Below are positions 1-5,953 of a stretch of DNA of 6,377 nucleotides, in pieces. The notes under the pieces were generated by a model that saw only the letters and a list, made by a program, of their open reading frames with translations, searched no databases and had not been told where the DNA came from. Within the stretch, counting starts at the first letter, position 1. The number at the start of each line of letters is the position of its first letter. Made by a program: the position numbers and the translations under genes. Source of the DNA: an uncultured Pleurocapsa sp. (lineage in GTDB: Bacteria; Cyanobacteriota; Cyanobacteriia; Cyanobacteriales; Xenococcaceae); NCBI GenBank assembly GCA_937884735.1, contig CAKZYI010000936.1, positions 1 to 6,377 on the forward strand, given 5' to 3'.

Positions 1-640
1 CAGGGTTCTCTTCATTTGCTGTCAAAAAGTCTTGAGAAAGATAAATAGTACTTGTCGAAGGCGCAAATGCTGCATCAGTTTCTAAGTTATCGATTTTCAC
101 TATTTCTAAATCAGCGTTGCTTTCTCCACTAATTAAACTATCAATCGCTGCTTGGGCTTCATCGGCTAATACATCTTCGCCAAAGGCGATTTCTAGATGG
201 TCAGAAAATTCGGGGCTATCTTTAAATTCAACTAAATCATCAATTGCAATAGATACTGCATCTGTTAATGTACTGTTTTCTGCTATGGTGCTAGTTTCCC
301 AATTAGCCGCATCGGGGTTAACTACTACGCCAGATATATTTTCTGTGATGTATTCCTCAAACGAATTAACGGTATCAGCTAAATTGCTTAAATTATTTGT
401 ACCTATATAGTTATGAACGTTGAGATCGAAAACACCGTATTCCTCCAGTAGCTCTGAAACTGGAGTTGCTACTATTTCTTCGGTTGAAAAAGGGAGCTCG
501 CTAGCATTGCCTGCATTAGTGTTGCCTGTAGAGTTTAATTCTCCTGTTAACTCTGCCAAAAAATCATTATTAGTTGATAAATTGCTATTGTCAAAAAGGT
601 TTTGAAATCCAGAATTTTCTAGCGGTTTAAAGTTTTCCAT
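1..640 (-). CDS. N-terminal part of a large secreted protein with a probable EEIGH-type metalloprotease-like domain (partial, runs off left edge)
   Basis: An uninterrupted minus-strand frame runs from the ATG at 638-640 to the window edge, giving 213 residues with no stop. The start is supported by a GAGG Shine-Dalgarno core 8 bases upstream. Residues 1-55 are polar and rich in Asn, Ser and Thr, with no signal peptide. Residues 56-175 are acidic and probably helical. Residues 178-213 (LEIVKIDNLETDAAFA, then STIYLSQDFL) resemble the segment that in many cyanobacterial extracellular proteins directly precedes a zinc-protease-like 'LLEEIGH' motif; that motif would lie just outside the window. 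Those proteins often continue into RTX, PPC or other adhesive domains and lack a Sec signal, consistent with type I export (inference). The coding frame is seen directly. The family call is from remembered similarity over about 35 residues and is moderately sure. The upstream minus-strand gene lies 178 bases away, so co-transcription is uncertain. Confidence 0.72.
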   Translation of the reverse strand, partial: MENFKPLENSGFQNLFDNSNLSTNNDFLAELTGELNSTGNTNAGNASELPFSTEEIVATPVSELLEEYGVFDLNVHNYIGTNNLSNLADTVNSFEEYITENISGVVVNPDAANWETSTIAENSTLTDAVSIAIDDLVEFKDSPEFSDHLEIAFGEDVLADEAQAAIDSLISGESNADLEIVKIDNLETDAAFAPSTSTIYLSQDFLTANEENP

Positions 641-645
641 TGGTA

Positions 646-652
646 TTTCCTC
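646..652 (-). promoter_or_regulatory. Ribosome binding site of the left-edge partial gene
   Basis: On the minus strand the sequence reads GAGGAAA. Its GAGG core is 8 bases before the ATG at 638-640, and this fixes the start of the left-edge gene. It is the clearest Shine-Dalgarno among the minus-strand genes here. Confidence 0.65.
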
Positions 653-730
653 GATAGAGAATAATTAAGATGTATTGGTTTGTTCTCTTGTATTATGAAA
701 TTTGTATTTTGAGAAATCACTAACCATTTA

Positions 731-748
731 GGTCAATTTAATGGTCAA
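731..748 (-). promoter_or_regulatory. Tandem TTGACC direct repeat upstream of the left-edge gene
   Basis: On the minus strand the sequence is TTGACC-ATTAAA-TTGACC, two identical hexamers with a 12-base period, about 90 bases before the left-edge gene's start. Each resembles a sigma-70 -35 box, but no good -10 sits 16-18 bases downstream. The nearest candidates are CAAAAT at a 19-base spacing and a distant CATAAT near 692-697. The repeat could be a regulator half-site pair or part of a promoter. In AT-rich intergenic DNA it could also be chance. Confidence 0.25.
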
Positions 749-751
749 ATC

Positions 752-769
752 CTGCCTCTTAGATGGCAG
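752..769 (-). terminator. Possible weak terminator hairpin after the 128-residue gene
   Basis: CTGCC and GGCAG form a perfect 5-bp GC-rich stem around an 8-base loop, about 50 bases after the stop of the minus-strand gene ending at 819. A U-run is lacking on either strand, so as a Rho-independent terminator it is weak. It is the only hairpin I see in the 641-818 gap. The rest of that gap holds no recognisable gene. Confidence 0.25.
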
Positions 770-818
770 AAAAGTGCATGGCTATTTGTAGAAAAGAAAT
801 ATGTATTGAAATCAATAG

Positions 819-1205
819 CTAATTACAAGTCTGATTGTAAGCCTGCATAGCAATTCTTTTTGCACCACCAGTAGTCACACTGTTGATTGTCTCTAAAATT
901 CGATCACATTCTTCGGGAGTAGTTTGTCGAACTCCCCCGCTAGTTCTTCTCACCGTACCAGGAGCAACAGTATCGTAAAAATTATAGTTATTTCCCGTAC
1001 CGTAGCCATAACGATAGTTGTTGTAGGCTCTGGCAGCGTCGCTATAAGTACCGCCATATTTTAGAGTCATATCGCGATTCCATTCTCCTGCCTTTTTGTT
1101 GGCACAATAGTCGCTAAAACATCCCGCATTAGCTACAGTTGGTAATGCGATCGCAGTAATAATTGCTGTAGTTGTTAGGGCTTTGTTGAGAATCGATTTA
1201 GTCAT
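819..1205 (-). CDS. Small secreted four-cysteine protein, family not recognised
   Basis: This is a 128-residue protein starting at the ATG at 1203-1205 and ending in TAG. Residues 1-27 form a clear Sec signal peptide: K3 and K8 in the n-region, a hydrophobic core around residues 10-24, then VANA before G28. The mature form is about 101 residues. C29 is preceded by NAG, a poor lipobox, so soluble export with AxA-type cleavage is preferred over a lipoprotein. The mature protein has four cysteines (C29, C34, C100, C127), enough for two disulfides. It also has a Tyr/Asn/Gly-rich central stretch around residues 50-78, and C127 is the penultimate residue. I recognise no family and assign no function. 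No strong Shine-Dalgarno precedes the start, which is common in cyanobacteria. It is transcribed divergently from the other small secreted protein at 1508-1861. The reading frame and signal peptide make it a credible gene. Confidence 0.8.
   Translation of the reverse strand: MTKSILNKALTTTAIITAIALPTVANAGCFSDYCANKKAGEWNRDMTLKYGGTYSDAARAYNNYRYGYGTGNNYNFYDTVAPGTVRRTSGGVRQTTPEECDRILETINSVTTGGAKRIAMQAYNQTCN
1147..1154. repeat. HIP1 octamer GCGATCGC
   Basis: One copy of the cyanobacterial palindrome lies inside the signal-peptide coding region of the 128-residue gene. It supports the taxonomic assignment. The embedded GATC would be a Dam-type methylation site and the CGATCG core an M.Ssp6803I-type one, but neither activity can be shown from this sequence. 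Confidence 0.85.
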
Positions 1206-1380
1206 GATTAATTTTTTAGATGTTAGGATAATTACTTCGTTACTTCATACAATATCGATTCCTAAAGTTGAAAGATCGTAGCTTTCCGTCAACTTATTTG
1301 CACTTTTATGCCACAAACATCGCAGATATTATTTTTGGTAAGAACTATTCAAAAAAAGCTTATTTAGTAAATGCGATCAT

Positions 1381-1416
1381 TGCTGTTTTCTGCCAATATC
1401 ATTTCAGAAAACAGCA
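1381..1416. repeat. Perfect 12-bp inverted repeat (hairpin or operator)
   Basis: The left arm TGCTGTTTTCTG (1381-1392) and right arm CAGAAAACAGCA (1405-1416) are exact reverse complements around the 12-base spacer CCAATATCATTT. The repeat lies 91 bases before the ATG of the 117-residue gene and about 175 bases from the start of the divergent gene. In RNA it would form a stable stem on either strand. Neither side is followed by a U-run, so it is not a standard terminator. Likely readings are a dyad operator, a 5'-leader hairpin, or the remnant of a small repeat element. Confidence 0.85.
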
Positions 1417-1496
1417 TTTAACTATACATAAAAAGGAAATATATCTAACTGCTGAAAATAATATTCTGCAAGTGAAGCGGAAATCAAAGTCTTTTA

Positions 1497-1501
1497 AAGG
1501 A
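1497..1501 (+). promoter_or_regulatory. Ribosome binding site deciding the start of the 117-residue protein
   Basis: AAGGA lies within AAAGGAAAAATC just before the ATG at 1508, with 7 bases between the AGG core and the start codon. Together with the signal peptide that begins exactly there, it picks 1508 over an upstream in-frame ATG at 1268. Confidence 0.7.
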
Positions 1502-1507
1502 AAAATC

Positions 1508-1861
1508 ATGAATAAATCTACTTTACTTGTTGCAGCACTGTTAGCTTTTTCTATGAGTTCATTCGTTGAAGCACAAACTATAAGTTCTAGTGTCAATCAA
1601 TTATTAAATGAAACCAACGAATTGATAAATGAAGCCGAATCTGAACTAGAACAAATAGAAGCGGAAGGTAGAGAATATCAATCTTATCTTAATGGTCTTT
1701 ATCAAGATTGCATGAATGGTAACAACTCTGCTTGTGCAGAATATAAAAGTCGTCTAAGAGTTTCAAATACAGGATTGGGCGGAGCAATAATACAAACCAA
1801 TCCTAATAGCCCTAGAAATCGTGGTTGGTCTGATAGTTTTTGTCATCCTTATTGTAATTAA
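1508..1861 (+). CDS. Small secreted four-cysteine protein with a coiled-coil-like N-terminal half, family not recognised
   Basis: This is a 117-residue protein. The start at 1508 is chosen because an AAGGA ribosome site precedes it and because a Sec signal peptide begins there: K3, hydrophobic core at residues 5-20, VEA before Q23. The frame is open back to an ATG at 1268, but that would bury the signal peptide and add a segment of unlike composition. Mature residues 26-65 are rich in Glu, Asn and Leu (NELINEAESELEQIEAEG), with heptad-like spacing suggesting an amphipathic helix or coiled coil. Four cysteines follow (C68, C76, C112, C116), again allowing two disulfides; the tail FCHPYCN ends in Cys-Asn. 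I recognise no family and propose no function. It reads divergently from the other small secreted gene and is followed by a terminator, so it is probably monocistronic. Confidence 0.82.
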   Translation: MNKSTLLVAALLAFSMSSFVEAQTISSSVNQLLNETNELINEAESELEQIEAEGREYQSYLNGLYQDCMNGNNSACAEYKSRLRVSNTGLGGAIIQTNPNSPRNRGWSDSFCHPYCN

Positions 1862-1890
1862 TTGGCTACCCAATCGGACTTTTTGAAGGT

Positions 1891-1928
1891 GGATTTTGTT
1901 CTGACAAAATTCATCTTTTGTTTTTTTG
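1891..1928 (+). terminator. Rho-independent terminator after the 117-residue gene
   Basis: GGATTTTGT (1891-1899) pairs with ACAAAATTC (1904-1912) around a TCTG loop, a 9-bp stem with one G-U pair. A T-rich run (TCTTTTGTTTTTTT) follows to 1928. The stem is AT-rich, but the layout is that of an intrinsic terminator, 30 bases after the stop at 1861. A smaller hairpin, ATTGG-CTAC-CCAAT, overlaps the stop codon at 1861-1874. Together they separate the small gene from the exoprotein gene. Confidence 0.6.
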
Positions 1929-1996
1929 GAATAATTGTTCAATCTATTAATAATCTTGGTTATGCAAATCTTTTTTAGCTCGATTCATTGCAAATT

Positions 1997-2024
1997 TTGA
2001 CAAAACCTTGACTCAGGCTACAAA
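1997..2024 (+). promoter_or_regulatory. Probable sigma-70-type promoter of the exoprotein gene
   Basis: TTGACA (1997-2002) is a perfect -35 box. TACAAA (2019-2024) is a 4/6 match to the -10 box, with a 16-base spacer. Transcription would start near 2031 and leave a leader of about 25 bases before the ATG at 2057. It lies downstream of the terminator at 1891-1928, as expected for an independent unit. No experimental start is known. Confidence 0.45.
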
Positions 2025-2056
2025 TAGCTTTCAAAATTCAAGAAAAGCCCTAATCG

Positions 2057-5000
2057 ATGATGAATAAAAACTCTGGGAATCTAGTTTGGCGTTGCGAAGC
2101 TATGCCGTCAGGCTTATCGCTTTTATTGAATAGTCTTGCAGTTAGTGGGATCTTAATTTTAAAATGCGATCGCATCTTGGCTCAAGTCATTCCAGATGAT
2201 ACTTTAGGCAACGAGAACTCGATAGTCAGTTCTAGAGATGCTACTAGCGACAGTATTGAAGGCGGTGCGCTGCGAGGACAAAATCTATTTCACAGTTTCC
2301 AAGAGTTTAATGTCGATGCGGGAAGAGGAGTATATTTTGCCAATCCTCATGCTGTAACTAATATTTTCTCTCGCGTTACTGGTAATAATGTTTCTAATAT
2401 TTTGGGAACTCTAGGAGTGGACGGTGCTGCGGATTTATTTCTGATTAATCCCAATGGAATTATTTTTGGCGAAAATGCGAGTTTAGATGTGCGGGGTTCG
2501 TTTGTTGCTACTACTGCAAGTACGATTGAATTTAGCGAAAATGGTTTATTTAGTGCGATTTCTCCACAATCTTCAGTATTAAGTATAAACGTACCTTTAG
2601 GGTTACAATTTGGAACAACTCCAGGTAATATTATTAACCGTTCGATTTCTGGAAATATCAATGGCGATACCAATATAACTGGCTCTCCAACGGGTTTACA
2701 AATATCTACAGGAAAAACTCTCGGTTTGCTAGGAGGAGATATTTTATTCGATGATGGTAACTTAACTGTCGAAGGCGGAAATATTGAAATCACCAGTATT
2801 CAAGAGCCAGGAAAAATTACCTTTCAAAAGACTAATAGTAGTTTGATATTTAATCATAGATTCATAAATTCTTTTGGAAATATTGAATTGGTAAATACTT
2901 CTGTAATTGATGTTGCTGCAGAGAATAATGGCAGTATTAACCTCACAGGAAATAATATTATTGTAGAGTATAGTTTAATAAATGCAGGAATTATTGATTC
3001 TGATATTAATAGCAATCAAGCAGGAGATATTACCTTAAACGCCACAGAAAATATCTTACTTATAGGAGCAGGAAGTGGAGTTAACAATAATATATTTCAA
3101 AATAGCATTGGTAATAGCGGAGACATTAACCTAAGTGCTAAATCGTTAGATGTTTTTGAAGGTTCTCAAATCAATGCTAATACCTTTGGTCTAGGAAATA
3201 CGGGAGATATTAATATTGAAATTGATGAAACTGTAATAATTAAAGATCCAAATAGTCGTATTAACTCTCAAATAGCTCCTGGAGGTATGGGCATTACTGG
3301 AAATATTAGTTTGATAGCAGATAGCTTAAAACTTCAAAATAGCGGACAATTATTTACTGGTATTTTTGCTAATGGTAGTGCTGGAAATATTGATATTAGA
3401 GTAACTGAACTCATAGAAATTAAGAGCGCTGATAGTTTTATTTCTTCCCAAATAGGTACTGAAATTACTGGAGAAGGAGGAAATATTAATTTAGCAGCTA
3501 ATAATTTAATAATTCAGGATGGTGGACAGTTATTTACTGGGACTTTTGGGAATGGTAATGCGGGAGATTTAAACCTTTCTGTTGTTGACACTATACAACT
3601 GAGAGAAAATTCTAATATAAGTACTCAAGTGAATTCAGTTGAAGCTAGAGGAAATGGTGGCGAATTAAATATATTAACAGAGACATTATCTATTGAAAAT
3701 AATTCTTTTATTTCTAGCTCTAGTTTTGGACAAGGAAATGCTAACGCGCTTAATATTCGGGCAACTGATTCAATAGAAATATTTGGTGTTGGTAGTGGTA
3801 TTTTATCTGAAATTAGTGAGAATGCAGTTGGGAATGCTGGAAGAATAAATCTTGAAACTAACAATTTAGTTATTAGGGATGCCGCACGAATTTCAGCATC
3901 TAATTTAGGTGAAGGAGATGCAAATAATATTAATATTCAAGCAACTGACAACATTACATTAGTAAATTCAGGAAGTCAAATTGGTTCTAATATAAACTTT
4001 GGAGGTAGAGGAAATTCAGGAAATATTGATTTAACTACTTCCACTCTAACTCTGGGCGATTCTGGCTTGATTTCAGCTTCGAGTTTTGTTGCTAGTAATG
4101 GAGGAGATATTAATATCAATGTTGATAATTTAAAAATTAATAACGGAGGTGTGATTTCTACTTTTAGTGGAATAATCAGTAATGACGAATTAGATTTGGG
4201 AAGAGGTATTGCTGGGGAATTAAATATTCAAGCTGCAAATTCAGTTGAAATTAGCGGTCAAAATAGTGGTTTGCTTACATCTTTTTTGGGATTGGGAAAT
4301 TCAGGTGACATTTCACTAAAGACTAATAATTTGTTGCTTAAAGATGGAGGTGTAATTTTAAGCTCGGCAGTAGATTTATCTAGTTTGTTTGATATATTAC
4401 CCGATGATTTTGATTTAACTCCATTTTTAGATTTAATTAGTCTCGATCCTAGTTTGGATGATACGGCAGTTGAATTTATTAATAGTATTATTAACGATGA
4501 TATTGAAACTGCTATCGAACGAGGTAATTCAGGAGATATAAATATTGTTGCAACAAATTCAATTAATATTATTAATGAGGGGGGTGTTTTTACCTCTGGT
4601 ACGGGGAGAGCTTTAGGTGGGGATATATCAATATCAACTCCTAATTTAAGAATACAACAAGGAATAATTGCAACAGAGACTTTGGGTCTAAATAATTCAG
4701 GAAAAATTGATATCTTAAATGCAGAATTAGTAGAATTAATTGACGGTAGGCTATCTTCTGGGACGGTTAGAAATAGTCAGGGAAATAGTGGTGAATTAAA
4801 CATTTTTACTCAAGAATTATTTATTAGAGAAGGTGGAGTAATTTCTACATCAACTCAAGGTTTTGGAGATGCTGGAAATCTTACTATCATTGATGGAAAT
4901 GTAGTAAATATTAGTGGAATAAATATAAGTCAAGAGCGCAGCAGAATTATTGCTCAAGTTGATGCTTTGAATGCTGTCGGCTACGGTTGTAACTTAACTA

Positions 5001-5944
5001 ATCTTACTCCTCAACTATTTATTGATGGAGGAGCTATTTCTGTGACTACTTTTGGACAAGGAAATGCAGGTAATTTGGATGTTAATGTGACAGAAACGAT
5101 CGATATTAATGGATTGAATAGTGGGATAGGTGCTGTTGTCAATCAAGATGCAACGGGAAACGGAGGAAATGTCAACCTTTCCACTAATAAATTAAGTCTT
5201 TCTAACGGTGCTCTAATTACTAGTCGGTCTTTTGGCTTGGGAGATGCTGGAAACCTTAGTTTGGATATTAACAATACGGTTAATATTGATAATAGTAATA
5301 TCACTACTGCAGCAGAACAATCATCGGGTGGAGAAATTAAAATTAAGGCTGAAGATATATTTTTAAGCAATGATAGTGATATTTCTACATTTGTTTTAAA
5401 TGGAGAAGAAGGTGGAGGAAATATTACCTTAACGGCTGATTCTATTGTTGCTTTTGATGACAGCGATATTTTTGCCTTTGCCGAAGAAGGAGTAGGAGGC
5501 GATATTACCCTGGATACTTCTGTCTTTTTTGCTGAAAATTTCACTCTCAATTCTTTGACTAGTAATCCAGATTTACTAGAAAGTAATAATCGCGCTGATG
5601 TAAACGCTACAGGTGCAGTATCGGGTGCGGTAACGATTCCCGATGTTAGCTTTATTCAAAATAGCCTTACCGAACTTCCAGATAACTCGATTAATACTAA
5701 CGAATTAGTAGCTAATAGCTGCATTGCCCCAGTAGCAAATAGACAGCAGGGCAAATTTATCATTACGGGTGGTAATAGTTTACCAGTACGCCCTGGCAAT
5801 GCAGATATCTCCAATTTCTCTACAGGAGAGGTACGTAATGTACCTGAAAATACTAGTTGGGAGAGGGGAGGACCTATTGTCGAACCTCAAGGAGTATATC
5901 GTCTCAACAATGGCAAATTAGTTCTGAGTCGGGAATGTAATTAA
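2057..5944 (+). CDS. Filamentous-haemagglutinin-type two-partner-secretion exoprotein (TpsA family)
   Basis: A complete 1295-residue protein. Residues 1-42 form a long signal peptide (charged n-region, core at 19-36, ILA before Q43). Residues 43-220 are the haemagglutination-activity/TPS domain. They show VIPDDTLG, LFHSFQEFNV (77-86), FANPHAVTNIFSRVTG and the hallmark NPNGIIFG (131-138), the region recognised by a TpsB pore. Residues 225-1155 form a beta-helix stalk of G-(D/N)-(I/L)-x-(I/L) strands, with an acidic insert at about 773-821. Residues 1155-1295 match the conserved cyanobacterial tail, including AVSGAVTIPDVSFIQNSLTE, NSCIAP (C1222) and a final C1294. The expected role is surface exposure or release, with adhesion or aggregation likely; the ligand is unknown. 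No TpsB gene is in the window. The 2057 start follows a plausible promoter but a weak ribosome site. The ATG at 2060 is equally possible; the one at 2102 would lose the charged n-region. A PPC-domain gene follows after 9 bases, probably co-transcribed. Confidence 0.93.
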   Translation: MMNKNSGNLVWRCEAMPSGLSLLLNSLAVSGILILKCDRILAQVIPDDTLGNENSIVSSRDATSDSIEGGALRGQNLFHSFQEFNVDAGRGVYFANPHAVTNIFSRVTGNNVSNILGTLGVDGAADLFLINPNGIIFGENASLDVRGSFVATTASTIEFSENGLFSAISPQSSVLSINVPLGLQFGTTPGNIINRSISGNINGDTNITGSPTGLQISTGKTLGLLGGDILFDDGNLTVEGGNIEITSIQEPGKITFQKTNSSLIFNHRFINSFGNIELVNTSVIDVAAENNGSINLTGNNIIVEYSLINAGIIDSDINSNQAGDITLNATENILLIGAGSGVNNNIFQNSIGNSGDINLSAKSLDVFEGSQINANTFGLGNTGDINIEIDETVIIKDPNSRINSQIAPGGMGITGNISLIADSLKLQNSGQLFTGIFANGSAGNIDIRVTELIEIKSADSFISSQIGTEITGEGGNINLAANNLIIQDGGQLFTGTFGNGNAGDLNLSVVDTIQLRENSNISTQVNSVEARGNGGELNILTETLSIENNSFISSSSFGQGNANALNIRATDSIEIFGVGSGILSEISENAVGNAGRINLETNNLVIRDAARISASNLGEGDANNINIQATDNITLVNSGSQIGSNINFGGRGNSGNIDLTTSTLTLGDSGLISASSFVASNGGDININVDNLKINNGGVISTFSGIISNDELDLGRGIAGELNIQAANSVEISGQNSGLLTSFLGLGNSGDISLKTNNLLLKDGGVILSSAVDLSSLFDILPDDFDLTPFLDLISLDPSLDDTAVEFINSIINDDIETAIERGNSGDINIVATNSINIINEGGVFTSGTGRALGGDISISTPNLRIQQGIIATETLGLNNSGKIDILNAELVELIDGRLSSGTVRNSQGNSGELNIFTQELFIREGGVISTSTQGFGDAGNLTIIDGNVVNISGINISQERSRIIAQVDALNAVGYGCNLTNLTPQLFIDGGAISVTTFGQGNAGNLDVNVTETIDINGLNSGIGAVVNQDATGNGGNVNLSTNKLSLSNGALITSRSFGLGDAGNLSLDINNTVNIDNSNITTAAEQSSGGEIKIKAEDIFLSNDSDISTFVLNGEEGGGNITLTADSIVAFDDSDIFAFAEEGVGGDITLDTSVFFAENFTLNSLTSNPDLLESNNRADVNATGAVSGAVTIPDVSFIQNSLTELPDNSINTNELVANSCIAPVANRQQGKFIITGGNSLPVRPGNADISNFSTGEVRNVPENTSWERGGPIVEPQGVYRLNNGKLVLSRECN
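2166..2173. repeat. HIP1 octamer GCGATCGC
   Basis: One copy lies in the signal-peptide coding part of the exoprotein gene. It is the only copy in that 3.9-kb gene. Confidence 0.85.
3023..4102 (+). repeat. Six consecutive 60-residue beta-helix repeats in the exoprotein
   Basis: Residues 323-682 divide into six units of exactly 60 residues (180 bases each) with no insertion or deletion. In each unit a Gly occupies position 33 and starts a second strand (G-x-I/L-x-I/L), so a unit is two half-repeats of 32 and 28 residues. Units typically end in patterns such as FG-x-GNA. Units 2 and 3 are the most alike: GQLFTGIFANGSA and GQLFTGTFGNGNA, 180 bases apart. At the DNA level the units have diverged well, so they are not recent duplications. 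Similar but irregular units continue to about residue 1155. Confidence 0.85.
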
Positions 5945-5953
5945 TGACAAATT

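Larger units (their letters stand above)
1206..1507. promoter_or_regulatory. Divergent intergenic control region between the two small secreted genes
   Basis: These 302 bases separate the two divergently transcribed small secreted genes and should hold both promoters. The clear structure is the 12-bp inverted repeat at 1381-1416. On the minus strand, close to the 128-residue gene, there is a short tandem GAAGTAAC/GAAGTAAT at about 1225-1242. No convincing -35/-10 pair was found on either strand. TATACA at 1423-1428 could be a -10 for the plus-strand gene, but it has no good -35. An in-frame extension of the plus-strand gene back to 1268 exists but is not credible as protein. No RNA gene was recognised. 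Confidence 0.5.

Noticed and set aside
117..605. Plus-strand frames of 97 and 61 codons at 117-410 and 420-605
   Set aside because: They lie antisense to the well-supported minus-strand gene at 1-640, have no ribosome sites, and encode Ser/Leu-rich shadow sequence with no recognisable features.
819..1205. Lipoprotein reading of the 128-residue protein via C29
   Set aside because: The residues before C29 are N-A-G. The -3 position lacks the Leu/Val/Ile-type residue of a lipobox, so ordinary signal peptidase cleavage after VANA is more likely.
1268..1507. Longer N-terminus for the 117-residue protein, starting at 1268
   Set aside because: It would place 80 unlike residues before a clear signal peptide, run through the inverted repeat, and ignore the AAGGA ribosome site just before 1508.
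1206..1507. CRISPR array, tRNA or riboswitch in the intergenic regions
   Set aside because: No regularly spaced repeats, cloverleaf or known aptamer core could be seen. Only the single 12-bp dyad stands out.
1399..1596. Minus-strand frame of 65 codons
   Set aside because: It is antisense to the start of the 117-residue gene, its composition is that of a shadow frame, and it has no supporting signals.
2347..5550. Minus-strand frames at 2347-2793, 3625-3864 and 5143-5550
   Set aside because: All are antisense to the exoprotein. Their Ser/Pro/Leu/Ile-rich content is the mirror of its Asn/Gly/Ile repeats.
5829..5845. Inverted repeat AGGTAC-GTAAT-GTACCT
   Set aside because: A 6-bp dyad inside conserved coding sequence near the exoprotein end. 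It is not placed for termination or for a promoter and is likely chance.
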